Below the pieces are notes generated by a model. That model did no database searches, was not told the origin of the DNA, and saw only the letters and a program-made list of their open reading frames with translations. Position numbers and translations under genes: made by a program. 64,000 nt of DNA from Lentisphaeria bacterium (lineage in GTDB: Bacteria; Verrucomicrobiota; Lentisphaeria; Victivallales; Victivallaceae), in the NCBI GenBank assembly GCA_017504435.1, contig JAFVRD010000021.1:1-64000 (forward strand). The letters run 5' to 3'. Shown here piece after piece: positions 43,182 to 52,186 of this stretch (its first letter is position 1; the number at the start of each line of letters is the position of its first letter).

Positions 43182-44149
43182 AAATCATCATTGCCGGCGG
43201 CGGAGTCGCCGCCCATGAAGCTGCTGTTGCCGCCCGTAATACAGCTCCGGATGCGGAAATAATCATTTGTTCCGGAGAGAATATCCGTCCTTACCGCCGT
43301 CCGGCTCTGTCGGGATTGCTCAAAAACGGCAATCCGCCGGATGAAAAAACTTTTTTTATCAAGCCGGAGAGTTTTTATGCTGACAACCGCATTACTTTGC
43401 GTTTGAATTCACCGGTCGAGGCGATCGGGGAAAAGTTTGTGGTGTTGTCCGACGGCAGCCGGGAATCTTTTGACCGGCTGATCATCGCTACCGGCGGCAA
43501 AGCGTGTGTGCCTCAACTGCCGGCGGCACCGGGGGTGTTGATTTTTACACTTCGGGAATATATGGATTTGCTCAAACTTCAGGCTTTTCTGCCGGATTGC
43601 CGTCAGGTCGCTGTTATCGGCGGCGGAGTACTTGCTCTGGAAATCGCAGACAGTTTGCTGGCCCGGAATATTCAGGTCACGGTATTGGAACGGGCAAATT
43701 CGCTCTTTCCCGGCCGGCTTGCTCCTGAGGATGCCGCTGAATTGTTGAACCGGCTCAATAGACATGAAAATCTTTCGGTACGCTGCGGTGAAAATGCCGC
43801 CGGTATCGGTAGGGCCGGAGTGATCACCGCATCCGGAGAGGTCGTTCCTGCAGATGCGGTGATTTTTGCCGCCGGATCGGCACCGCGCAATATTCTTGCC
43901 GTTGAAGCGGGGATCGCGGTCAACCGCGGAATTCTGGTCGATGAAAAAATGCGGAGTTCTGCGGCAGATATTTTTGCCGCCGGAGATGTCGCTGAATATG
44001 CTGGAAATACCTTCGGACTTTACCTTGATGCTATGAATACCGGTAAGATCGCCGGAACAAATGCTGCCGGCGGAAATGCTCAATTTACCCCGGCGGCGCG
44101 TACCCCGGTGCGATTGATGGCACTGGGAGAAAAACTGGTCATGCCATAA
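43178..44149 (+). CDS. NAD(P)/FAD-dependent pyridine nucleotide-disulfide oxidoreductase-like protein
   Basis: 323 aa from ATG 43178. FAD-binding IIAGGGVAAHEAAVAA at the start, LIIATGGKA near 103, NAD-binding VAVIGGGVLALEIADSLLARNIQVTVLE near 142, and a second FAD motif DIFAAGDVAEY near 262. No redox CxxxxC pair, like NADH-rubredoxin and ferredoxin reductases. The C-terminal dimerisation region is short. Probably an electron-transfer reductase for rubredoxin or another carrier; no rubredoxin gene is adjacent. Coupled to the ROK gene by a 4-bp overlap. Confidence 0.83.
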   Translation: MKIIIAGGGVAAHEAAVAARNTAPDAEIIICSGENIRPYRRPALSGLLKNGNPPDEKTFFIKPESFYADNRITLRLNSPVEAIGEKFVVLSDGSRESFDRLIIATGGKACVPQLPAAPGVLIFTLREYMDLLKLQAFLPDCRQVAVIGGGVLALEIADSLLARNIQVTVLERANSLFPGRLAPEDAAELLNRLNRHENLSVRCGENAAGIGRAGVITASGEVVPADAVIFAAGSAPRNILAVEAGIAVNRGILVDEKMRSSAADIFAAGDVAEYAGNTFGLYLDAMNTGKIAGTNAAGGNAQFTPAARTPVRLMALGEKLVMP

Positions 44150-44163
44150 TGTGTTCTGAATGA

Positions 44164-44210
44164 AAAAGATATTATGAAGGATCTTTTGTGTCTTTCATAA
44201 TATCTTTTTT
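44164..44210. terminator. bidirectional intrinsic terminator
   Basis: AAAGATATTATGAA and TTCATAATATCTTT form a long A/T-rich stem with A and T tracts at either side, between the convergent FAD reductase and phosphoesterase genes. Confidence 0.8.
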
Positions 44211-44220
44211 GCGCAAAAAT

Positions 44221-45651
44221 TCAGCGGACTTCCTCAAAGACCACGTTGCGGATCTCCACAAACGACTGGTCGTCCATATTCAGACAGAGCAAATAGCACT
44301 GCAGTTTGTCAGTATTACCGTCCAGCGGAATCACGCCGCTGACATTTGTCCAATCCTGTGAAGCCGTGACAAAAGGTCCATCATAAGCAAGAGTTTGGTC
44401 TTCACCTTTGATCCGGCGTATCGCCAACTGGAATTTCCCGCTGGAAATTTGAGCTTTGACATCAGCAGAGACCCGGATCTTTTTGCCGGCGGGATTAGAC
44501 AGATCAAGATCGAAACGCGCCCAGTTGCGTCTCTGATTATTGCCGTTTATACGCACGATTCCGTTTGTCACGGTACCGACATTCGATTTGACACCTTTTT
44601 TCAAAATGGCTTCGGTCAATTCCATTTTCCATCTGCTGCCGGCAGTTTTCATTGCCGGAACAGCTTTTTGGGTAACACGCGGTAAATTCATATCTCCGCC
44701 GTGTCTGTTTTTGCTTTTTTCATAAGTTACCACATCATCCGGCAGAATACCATCCAGCAGAATATTGGCGACCACCGGTCCATTTTTGGTGACCGTCACA
44801 TACGCAATATGATCAAATTCGCCGTACTCCATCCCGCGAAGCATCGGACGTCCGTCTTTGCCGCGCGGACCGGAACCGCAGCCGCCGGCAGTGGCAAGAA
44901 CATAATAGTTACGGTTATGACGCTTGAATTTAACGTAGTGATGCCAGTCTCCGGCAAAGACCGTATAGTTGCGTTTCACCAGATCTTTTTCCAACTCCTG
45001 AAATGCATTCTGCCCCCAGGCACCGGGATGATGCATAAACAACATCGTCCAGCGGACATCCGGATTATTTTTCAGCACATTTTTCGCCCATGCCAACTGT
45101 TCAGGAGTGATCGCGACCTGCGGTTTGCGGCTGTCTCCGCCGGACATGGTGTTGAAACAGATAAACAACACATTTTTGTAGACAAAGCTGTAATAAGTAT
45201 GAGTTCCGCAGTTTTCCTCCCAAACCTCACGGGTAGTCTCATTGGCACGGGGAAATCCCGGACGGGTACGGCAAATGTCATGATTGCCGACAACATGGAA
45301 AAAGGGAGCCTGAGAAACAGCTGTAAAACTGTTCAATTCCTTCCACTGTCCCCGCATAAAATCATGATCCTGACGCTCTTTCCACATCTGTCCTTCGATC
45401 AAATCGCCGACGGTCATAATGAATTCCGGACGGAGCATATTCGCTTTTTTGATTGCCTGCGGAAAAATCCCGCGGCGTTCACTGCCGGCACGGTCGGGGA
45501 TAATGATAAAAGAAAATTCATCCGGATCGTTGAGAAAATTCTCATGCGTCCACGGCTTTTTTTCTGAAGTCACATCGTGTTTGAACGTTGTGTCCCCTGC
45601 CAAAAGCGCAAAACAAACCCCCAGACAGGTGATGATTGCAAATTTTTTCAT
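44221..45651 (-). CDS. secreted metallophosphoesterase with C-terminal CBM-like domain
   Basis: 476 aa from ATG 45651 (AAAGGA upstream; in-frame extension discarded). Signal peptide MKKFAIITCLGVCFALLAG. Phosphoesterase core residues 20-310: IIPDRAGSERRG, TVGDLIEGQ, VVGNHDICRTR, LFMHHPGAW, FAGDWHHYVKF. Paralogous to the protein at 15877-16836, sharing KPWTHE, IGF-like strand order and NILLDGILPDDVVT before the end of the core. Residues about 335-476 are a beta-sandwich (ISSGKFQLAIRRIKGEDQTLAYDGP) like the repeated domains at the start of the 1044-aa protein. Probable carbohydrate-targeted phosphoesterase; substrate unknown. Confidence 0.85.
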   Translation of the reverse strand: MKKFAIITCLGVCFALLAGDTTFKHDVTSEKKPWTHENFLNDPDEFSFIIIPDRAGSERRGIFPQAIKKANMLRPEFIMTVGDLIEGQMWKERQDHDFMRGQWKELNSFTAVSQAPFFHVVGNHDICRTRPGFPRANETTREVWEENCGTHTYYSFVYKNVLFICFNTMSGGDSRKPQVAITPEQLAWAKNVLKNNPDVRWTMLFMHHPGAWGQNAFQELEKDLVKRNYTVFAGDWHHYVKFKRHNRNYYVLATAGGCGSGPRGKDGRPMLRGMEYGEFDHIAYVTVTKNGPVVANILLDGILPDDVVTYEKSKNRHGGDMNLPRVTQKAVPAMKTAGSRWKMELTEAILKKGVKSNVGTVTNGIVRINGNNQRRNWARFDLDLSNPAGKKIRVSADVKAQISSGKFQLAIRRIKGEDQTLAYDGPFVTASQDWTNVSGVIPLDGNTDKLQCYLLCLNMDDQSFVEIRNVVFEEVR

Positions 45652-45671
45652 TTGTTTTTCCTTTCGATTGC

Positions 45672-45700
45672 ATTTGAAACAGACCACTTTATCAGGTCAA
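45672..45700 (-). promoter_or_regulatory. phosphoesterase promoter candidate
   Basis: Minus strand TTGACC (45695-45700), 17-bp spacer, TCAAAT (45672-45677); leader of about 15-20 nt. Confidence 0.5.
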
Positions 45701-45772
45701 CTCTTTACTTTACATCCGGGATCGTATTTTTGAAATGGACATGTTTGCCAATGCCATCCCGATTCTGTCAAC

Positions 45773-45815
45773 AAAAAAGGAACTGCCACGCCAATAATTT
45801 ATGAGTGACAGTTCC
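45773..45815 (-). terminator. glnS terminator
   Basis: On the minus strand GGAACTGTCAC pairs with GTGGCAGTTCC, then six Ts (45773-45778). Ends 23 bp after the glnS stop. Confidence 0.8.
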
Positions 45816-45837
45816 GGTTTTTACACATGGCAAATGA

Positions 45838-47514
45838 TTATTTTTTCTGCTGTTTGCTCCAGGAATCTTTGAGCGTGACGGTACGGTTGAATACCGGCAG
45901 ATCAGCGGTGGAATCCGGGTCACAGGCAAAATATCCGACCCGTTCAAACTGAGCCACATCTCCGGGATTCAGCCGAGCTGCTGCCGGTTCAAGATAACCG
46001 GTGACCACCTTTTTGGAATCCGGATTGAGCTGGGTGAGGAAATCCACGCCGTCAGTTCCCGGCTGTTCAACCGAGAAAAGCCGGTCATAGAGACGCACCT
46101 CTGCTGCTTTGGCATGTTCAGCGGAAACCCAGTGGATCGTACCTTTGACTTTTCTGCCGTCGGGCGCATTGCCGCCGCGGGTCTCCGGATCAAAGGTGCA
46201 TTTGAGTTCGGTCACATTGCCGTCAGCATCCTGCACGACCTCATTGCAGCGGATAAAGTAACCGTAACGGAGTCGGACCTCCGCCCCGGGAGCCAGCCGG
46301 AAATAACCTTTGGGCGGTTCCAGCATGAAATCGGCGCGGTCGATATAAAGTGTCCCGCTGAACGGCAGTTTGCGGCTGCCTGCTGCAGGATCTTCAGGAT
46401 TGTTGACCGCATCAAGTTCCGGTACACCTTCTGCGGGAAAGTTGGTGATGGTGACTTTCAGCGGATCCAGCACCGCCATGAAACGGGGAGCGACCGCGTT
46501 GAGTTCTTCTCTTATGCAATGTTCCAGCACCGCCGCGTCGGTTATACCGTCAAATTTGGTGATCCCGACGATTTTACACATTTTGCGGATCGCCGCAGCA
46601 GGCACACCCCGGCGGCGCATACCGCAGATAGTGGGCATGCGGGGATCATCCCAGTTGGAAACATGATTTTCTTTGACCAGCTGCAGCAGTTTGCGCTTGC
46701 TCATAACAGTATTGGTCAGATTGAGCCGTGAAAATTCGATCTGCTGCGGACGGTGGGGATAATCCAACGCTTCCAGCACCCAGTCGTACAGCGGCCGGTG
46801 GATTTCAAATTCCAGCGTGCAGAGCGAATGGGTAACTCCTTCAAAAGCATCTTCCAGCGGATGAGCGAAGTCATACATCGGATAGATGCAGTATTTGTCA
46901 CCGTGACGGAAGTGGGTAATACGCCGGATACGGTAAATGACCGGGTCGCGCATATTGATATTCGGAGATGCCATGTCGATTTTGGCACGCAGAACCATTG
47001 CTCCGTCGGCAAATTCACCGGCTTTCATCCGGGTGAAAAGATCAAGATTCTCCTCGATGCTGCGGCTGCGGCCGGGAGATTCCCTGCCGGGAACATTGAG
47101 ATTGCCTTTGTATTCCTCCCATTCCTCGTTGGAAAGAGTGCAGACATAGGCTTTGCCGCGTTTGATCAATTCCACCGCACACTCGTACATCCGGTCAAAA
47201 TAGTCACTGGCATAATACACCGCCGCCGGTTCAAAACCCAGCCAGCGGACATCATTGATAATAGAATCAACGTATTCGGTGTCCTCTTTGGTCGGATTGG
47301 TGTCATCCATGCGCAAATTGCATTTGCCATTGAATTCCTGAGCAATGCCGAAATCCAGACAGATAGCTTTGGCGTGACCGATATGCAGATAACCGTTGGG
47401 TTCGGGAGGGAACCGGGTCACGACCTGACCGCCGTGTTTGCCGTTTTTAACATCATTGATGACGATCTCCCGGATAAAATCCACCGGTTCATTTTTTTCG
47501 ATTGCTTCCGCCAT
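45838..47514 (-). CDS. glnS: glutamine--tRNA ligase
   Basis: 558 aa from ATG 47514 (AAAGGA 7 bp upstream). Class I signature [18 protein letters not shown] near 40 (HIGH), [18 protein letters not shown] near 72, [28 protein letters not shown] near 205 (tRNA acceptor specificity region), the KMSKS counterpart [12 protein letters not shown] near 265, and C-terminal beta-barrel anticodon domains. GlnS in place of GatCAB amidation is a gammaproteobacterial/PVC-type acquisition. Own promoter (47555-47583) and terminator, so it is monocistronic. Confidence 0.97.
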   Translation of the reverse strand: MAEAIEKNEPVDFIREIVINDVKNGKHGGQVVTRFPPEPNGYLHIGHAKAICLDFGIAQEFNGKCNLRMDDTNPTKEDTEYVDSIINDVRWLGFEPAAVYYASDYFDRMYECAVELIKRGKAYVCTLSNEEWEEYKGNLNVPGRESPGRSRSIEENLDLFTRMKAGEFADGAMVLRAKIDMASPNINMRDPVIYRIRRITHFRHGDKYCIYPMYDFAHPLEDAFEGVTHSLCTLEFEIHRPLYDWVLEALDYPHRPQQIEFSRLNLTNTVMSKRKLLQLVKENHVSNWDDPRMPTICGMRRRGVPAAAIRKMCKIVGITKFDGITDAAVLEHCIREELNAVAPRFMAVLDPLKVTITNFPAEGVPELDAVNNPEDPAAGSRKLPFSGTLYIDRADFMLEPPKGYFRLAPGAEVRLRYGYFIRCNEVVQDADGNVTELKCTFDPETRGGNAPDGRKVKGTIHWVSAEHAKAAEVRLYDRLFSVEQPGTDGVDFLTQLNPDSKKVVTGYLEPAAARLNPGDVAQFERVGYFACDPDSTADLPVFNRTVTLKDSWSKQQKK

Positions 47515-47554
47515 GAGAATTCCTTTCCTGTATGAAATCAATATTATTTGATTT

Positions 47555-47583
47555 AATATAACTCTTGACAGAGAATTTTTCAA
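47555..47583 (-). promoter_or_regulatory. glnS promoter
   Basis: Minus strand TTGAAA (47578-47583), 17-bp spacer, TATATT (47555-47560). Confidence 0.7.
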
Positions 47584-47592
47584 CGCAAAGAC

Positions 47593-47621
47593 TTGACTAT
47601 TGACAAAAGATGAGTTATTTT
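47593..47621 (+). promoter_or_regulatory. promoter of the MotA-like/coiled-coil/kinase operon
   Basis: TTGACT (47593-47598), 17-bp spacer, TATTTT (47616-47621). A TTGACA six bases inside the spacer gives an alternative register. Confidence 0.6.
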
Positions 47622-47685
47622 ACCTTCACGTACAGAAAATATCATCTGAAAACAACAACTGTCAACCCATAAGGAACCGCTATCT

Positions 47686-48240
47686 ATGAAACCCAACCGC
47701 TCCAAACAGATAATCATTTTTACAATTCTGCTTATCGCAGGTGCCGCATTGACAGCCTGGATGCTTTATGCATTCAATAATATACCGGGATTCAAAGCTC
47801 TTTTCTCTGCGGCGGATACCCCGGTTCTCGGCAATGTCGGTCCGGAATCAGAGGTGACTCTGGCACAGAAAGCCGATTTCACTGCCAAAGTTTCCATGTG
47901 GATTTTTATTTTCATCACGTTGCTGCAGCTGGCGGCTCTCGGAGTCGGTTATGCAGTGGTCAACTCCATTGCCTCCAGTGATGACAATGTCAAATTGAAA
48001 CTCCGCAGTCTGGATAACGCCGAAGTGTTTTTTGATGTGCCGCTGTATTTCGGACTTTTCGGTACGGTTTCCGCGTTTCTGGTCATGACCTTCTCGCCCC
48101 AGAGCAGCCGTCTGATCGCTTACAGTTCAACATTGATCGGAATTATTTTCAGTCTGTTCCTGCGACTGATCCTGCAGTACCCTCTGCGCAAGAAACTTGT
48201 CCGTCAGGACGCTTTGGAAAATGAGGGGAACAGCAAGTGA
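47686..48240 (+). CDS. four-TM membrane protein with MotA/TolQ/ExbB-like core
   Basis: 184 aa. Hydrophobic segments at about 8-27, 68-92, 118-138 and 142-162. The third and fourth contain FDVPLYFGLFGTVSAFLVMTF and LIAYSSTLIGIIFSLFLRLIL, whose GLFGTV is identical to the ExbB core motif in this window (42070 gene). The protein is much shorter and lacks the usual large cytoplasmic insert, so it is a distant or minimal relative at best. Basic C-terminus RKKLVRQDALENEGNSK. Overlaps the coiled-coil gene by 4 bp. It has no assigned family as far as I can tell; a channel-like role is inference. Confidence 0.65.
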   Translation: MKPNRSKQIIIFTILLIAGAALTAWMLYAFNNIPGFKALFSAADTPVLGNVGPESEVTLAQKADFTAKVSMWIFIFITLLQLAALGVGYAVVNSIASSDDNVKLKLRSLDNAEVFFDVPLYFGLFGTVSAFLVMTFSPQSSRLIAYSSTLIGIIFSLFLRLILQYPLRKKLVRQDALENEGNSK

Positions 48241-50015
48241 ATAGAGCCATTCTCATCGTCATCTGTGACTTTCTGGTGTCGGCGATGCTGACCATGATGA
48301 CCGGCATGGTCCCCGGACATTCCGGCGGTACCGGCGTAGGTCTCGATGAAAATACCACCAAAGTCCTGCTCAGCGAACTTGACCGTCAGAACGCGGAATT
48401 GGAAAAATTGCGCGCCAAACTGCGGGAAACCGTTGCCAAAATGGGCAGTCTCACCCCGGAACAGCAATCTGAATTACAGCGTTTGACCGCCAGACTTGCC
48501 GAAAATAAAATGCAGCAGAGCAAACTGCGCGCCTCTCTTGCCGCCACTCCGGAAAATACCGGTGAATTGGATGCCAAAGAATTGCAGCGCCGTTTGGAAG
48601 CTGAGCAGAAAGCCAAGCTGGAACTGGAAATCAAATTGAAAGACAGCCAAAGCGATGTGCGGCAGGGACAGCGGGAGCTTGAACACAGCCGGAACCGTCT
48701 TGCCGATACCACCGGACAGCTGCGGGAAGCCAAACGGGATCTTGCCGTCCAGCGCAGAGAGTTGTCACGTACCCGGGAAACGCTTGCCAAAACCAGCGAA
48801 ACCCTGGTCGATGTGACCCGCGAAAACGCTAACGTCCGTGCTGATCTGGCGCGTACCGAAGAAAAATTGGAATCCGAACAGCGGGAAACACGCCGGCAGA
48901 CCCGGGAATTAAGCGGTGCCAAAGAGGAATTGCGCCGTCTGAATACGACTTTAGTCCGCAGCCGCGGAGAAAATACCGCCCTGCAGAATAAAAATGCCAA
49001 CCTGACCGGACAACTGGCTGTCCGGGAAAAAAATTACGCCGCGTTGCAAGATCAGCTTGCCAAAGCTGAACGGGCTCTTGCCGTTTTGCAGCTGGAAAAA
49101 ACCGAAGCGGTCGTCCAACGTGATGAAATGCAGAAAACAGTCAAAAATGTCGTCACCGAACTGGCAGAAAAAGAACGCGCTCTGGAACAGACCACCAAAA
49201 GCAATTTCCAGATATCTGCCAAATTGGAAGCCGCCCGGGAAATGCTTGAACAATCCCGGAAAAACGTCAATAACGTTATCAAATGTTACGGTTCTGCCGT
49301 GGTGCAGGTCGATTGTGCCGTTACTGAAGAATCCATTTTCGGCGGACGTACCGGCAAAAGCACCAGTTATTATCCGCTGGTGGATTTCAACGGCAAGATC
49401 ATGCTGGTCGGTCTGACCAACCGTTTCGCCGGAGACGAAAAAACTGCTTTGAGTTTCAAAAATATCACCGGAATCGACTTTTCGGTACTTCTGCCGCAAG
49501 GCAATGTCCGGACCAAACTGCCGGCGGCAATGATCGTATCTGCGTTGGAAATGCGGATCGCCGGATTCAATTACAAAGACAAAAACAGTACGCCTTTGAA
49601 ACTGCTCACCGCCGAAGAGTTGCTGAAACGCGGTCTGGATGGTCTCTACCTTTTCAAACCGACCAGTTTCGGCGGTTCCAGTGCCAAACTTGACGGCAGA
49701 GTATCTCTGGCTTTGACCAATGGCAGCCGTTCTCTGTTTATCCGCAATGCCGGACGTGCCAACAATGAATTGAAATCTGCCCCGGGAGACTTCATTCTTT
49801 CATCCGATGGTGAATTTGTCGGCATCGTCATCGCCAATGATACAGTTGACAATGTACGCGGATCCAGAGTGTTTCTGTTTGAATCAGCCGCTTTCTGGAA
49901 CAATCCGGTCATCGTGCCGCTGAACAAACTCCCCGGAGAGAAATATTTCTCCCGCTATGCCGGAGCGATGCAGATGATCCGCAGGAAAGTCCGTCCCGGA
50001 TATGATAACCGCTGA
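48237..50015 (+). CDS. membrane-anchored coiled-coil protein with trypsin-like-fold-like C-terminus
   Basis: 592 aa. N-terminal TM (AILIVICDFLVSAMLTMMTGM) contains an Asp within the helix, as in ExbD/MotB. Residues about 38-345 are an almost unbroken heptad coiled coil rich in E/L/R/K (for example ELEKLRAKLRETVAKMG, RQTRELSGAKEELRRL). Residues 350-592 form a beta-rich domain: CYGSAVVQVDCAVTEESIFGG, LFIRNAG, and PGDFILSSDGEFVGIVIAND, which lines up with the GDSGGP..G.VVGI end of trypsin-like domains but without the catalytic Ser. Overlaps both neighbours (4 and 14 bp). Function unknown; could be the stator/transducer partner of the preceding protein. Confidence 0.7.
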   Translation: MNRAILIVICDFLVSAMLTMMTGMVPGHSGGTGVGLDENTTKVLLSELDRQNAELEKLRAKLRETVAKMGSLTPEQQSELQRLTARLAENKMQQSKLRASLAATPENTGELDAKELQRRLEAEQKAKLELEIKLKDSQSDVRQGQRELEHSRNRLADTTGQLREAKRDLAVQRRELSRTRETLAKTSETLVDVTRENANVRADLARTEEKLESEQRETRRQTRELSGAKEELRRLNTTLVRSRGENTALQNKNANLTGQLAVREKNYAALQDQLAKAERALAVLQLEKTEAVVQRDEMQKTVKNVVTELAEKERALEQTTKSNFQISAKLEAAREMLEQSRKNVNNVIKCYGSAVVQVDCAVTEESIFGGRTGKSTSYYPLVDFNGKIMLVGLTNRFAGDEKTALSFKNITGIDFSVLLPQGNVRTKLPAAMIVSALEMRIAGFNYKDKNSTPLKLLTAEELLKRGLDGLYLFKPTSFGGSSAKLDGRVSLALTNGSRSLFIRNAGRANNELKSAPGDFILSSDGEFVGIVIANDTVDNVRGSRVFLFESAAFWNNPVIVPLNKLPGEKYFSRYAGAMQMIRRKVRPGYDNR

Positions 50016-52173
50016 AAATCCTGATTTCACGGTCCCTGTTGCATCAACCGGTGACGGGGACATACGGGAAATAACCAATGTCCCGGCAGATGATGCCGCA
50101 TTCAAAGATCTGAAACTGCTCGGCATGGGCGGTATGGGTATCGTCTATGAGGCAGAAGATCCGGCATTGGAGCGCAAAGTTGCGTTGAAAATGCTCCGTT
50201 CTCCGTACCGGAATGACGGCGATCTGGTCAAAAAATTCATCAATGAAGCCCGGATCACCGCCAAAATCGACCATCCGAATATCATCGCCGTCCATCATCT
50301 CGGCATGAATAAAGATTGCGGAGCGTATTTCAGCATGCGCCGGATCAAAGGCGAAACTTTGCAGAGCATCATCCGCAAACTGCGCAGTAGAGACCCGGAA
50401 TATATACGCAAATATCCCCTCCGGAGATTGCTGGATATTTTTATTGCCGGGTGCAACGGTGTTGATGCTGCCCATTTGCAGAATATTCTGCACTGTGACC
50501 TCAAACCGTCCAACATCATGGTCGGTGACCGCGGTGAAGTCTGGGTGCTGGATTGGGGCGTTGCCCGCACTGCAGATTCTCCGGCTCCAGATAACCCGAA
50601 CATGATAGAAGGTACAGTGGCATTCATGGCTCCGGAATTGCTCCGGGGCACGCTTGCCGCCCCCGATAAAAAAACCGACATCTACTCACTCGGCGTACTG
50701 CTTTACTGCATTTTGACCTGGCAGGATGCGCCTTATGACCTGAATCTGGAACATCAGGAACTGGTCAACCGGGTCGCTTCCGGAAAATACCGTCCCTTGA
50801 ATAACCCTGATAAATCCCGCAAACTGCCGGTGGAACTTGTTGCAATATGCAAAAAAGCAATGACCGCCGACCGTGAACGTCGTTATGATACCATCCCGGC
50901 TCTGCGTGCCGATATTTATCATTATCTGGACAACAAACCGGTCGGTGCTTACTCACCCAATCCGCTTTACCGTTTTTTTAAACTCTGCTGCCGCAGACCA
51001 TTGATACCGGTAACGGCGACCGTGGCACTGTTGACTATGGCGGCATATCATGCCGGAACCGATTTTATACAGTATGCAGAAAACCGTTCGCTGACCGGTC
51101 AGGCATTCGCACACACCCAAATCGCCAATGATCACATCCGTACCGGTATGCACCGCTGGCAGCAGCTCACCTCTCCGGACAGCAGCAGCTCCCCGCTTGA
51201 TACAGCTCTTACCGAACATGAGATGAAATTGAGTACCAACTATGCTGTGCTGGAAACATTTTTTGCCTTTGATGCGATCTCCGGAACCTCTGAAAATATC
51301 AGTTATTCGTTTGCAGCTTCTTACGGAAAAAATATCCTCAAACGGCTGCTCCGGCTGCAATGTATCACCTCTGCCCCGGACATTCTGGAACAGATCGAAA
51401 AACGCTGGCCGCAGTTTTTTCAAATCTGCATGAAAAATGATCCCGAATTGCAGAAACTTGTTGACCGGATCAAAAAAAATTGCGGAACAGTGACTTTTTC
51501 CGGAATAAATACTGACACCCCGCATAATTGCACTGTCATCCGTCCGGACGGGAGTTCAAAATCCATTTCGTTCAAAAACAATTTCACTCTTGAACTTCCG
51601 GCAGGAAACAATCGCTTCTTCATCGCCGCGCCGGGGCAAAAAACATTTTCTGCGCTGCTGCAGATCACTCCCGGGATGAATCTGCGTTTTTCCGCAGCGG
51701 ATTTCCCGCCGCCGCCCGGATTCATATTGATTCCGGATGATCACTGGTTCATTACGGTTCCCGGCTTGGGGCAACGGCTGAAACGCCTCTCCAAATACAT
51801 GATCAGTGCCGCGGAACTTACCGGTGGAGAAGTAATGAATACGGCTCCGGAATGTCAGGGGCATGCCGTTATCTCACTTCGCGGCAAAGCACTGCTGCCG
51901 CTTGCCGATGCAGAACTTTTCTGTCGTGCCGCCTCCAAAAAATACGGTTCGACAGTCCGCTTCCCTAATGAATTGGAACTGCAGAAATCCCTGTCCGCAG
52001 GCGAATTGCCCGGTAAAAGTTTCTATGGGGCGGAACTGCCGTCGGCAGATATTCCGCTTTTTGTAAAAACTCTCAACGGAAAAACGGCATTATTCAATGC
52101 CCAAACGATGAAAATTGAACCATTCACCCCCGGGCGTGCTGCCGCTTTGCGCCCGGTAATAGAATTAAAATAA
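50002..52173 (+). CDS. membrane-anchored Ser/Thr protein kinase with PEGA- and sulfatase-modifying-factor-like tail
   Basis: 723 aa. Kinase domain about 33-310: LLGMGGMGIVYEAEDP (Gly-rich loop), VALKML (catalytic Lys), HCDLKPSNIM (HRD variant), VLDWGVAR (DWG in place of DFG), GTVAFMAPEL (APE), KTDIYSLGVLLYCIL. Active residues are kept. One TM near 333-352. A helical stretch follows, then a PEGA-like beta module near 494-560 (GTVTFSG, LELPAGNNRFFI), and a tail near 565-723 with ADAELFCRAASKKYGSTVRFPNELELQ, like the W-DA-AFC--L----G---RLPTE-EWE motif of formylglycine-generating-type domains, though degenerate. Starts inside the end of the coiled-coil gene. The 4-TM and coiled-coil proteins are plausible substrates or sensors. 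Confidence 0.8.
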   Translation: MITAENPDFTVPVASTGDGDIREITNVPADDAAFKDLKLLGMGGMGIVYEAEDPALERKVALKMLRSPYRNDGDLVKKFINEARITAKIDHPNIIAVHHLGMNKDCGAYFSMRRIKGETLQSIIRKLRSRDPEYIRKYPLRRLLDIFIAGCNGVDAAHLQNILHCDLKPSNIMVGDRGEVWVLDWGVARTADSPAPDNPNMIEGTVAFMAPELLRGTLAAPDKKTDIYSLGVLLYCILTWQDAPYDLNLEHQELVNRVASGKYRPLNNPDKSRKLPVELVAICKKAMTADRERRYDTIPALRADIYHYLDNKPVGAYSPNPLYRFFKLCCRRPLIPVTATVALLTMAAYHAGTDFIQYAENRSLTGQAFAHTQIANDHIRTGMHRWQQLTSPDSSSSPLDTALTEHEMKLSTNYAVLETFFAFDAISGTSENISYSFAASYGKNILKRLLRLQCITSAPDILEQIEKRWPQFFQICMKNDPELQKLVDRIKKNCGTVTFSGINTDTPHNCTVIRPDGSSKSISFKNNFTLELPAGNNRFFIAAPGQKTFSALLQITPGMNLRFSAADFPPPPGFILIPDDHWFITVPGLGQRLKRLSKYMISAAELTGGEVMNTAPECQGHAVISLRGKALLPLADAELFCRAASKKYGSTVRFPNELELQKSLSAGELPGKSFYGAELPSADIPLFVKTLNGKTALFNAQTMKIEPFTPGRAAALRPVIELK

Positions 52174-52186
52174 CCAAACTATTGCC

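Noticed and set aside
48386-49000. Ser/Arg-rich frame antisense to the coiled-coil gene
   Set aside because: Complement of Glu/Leu/Arg heptads gives a spurious open frame.
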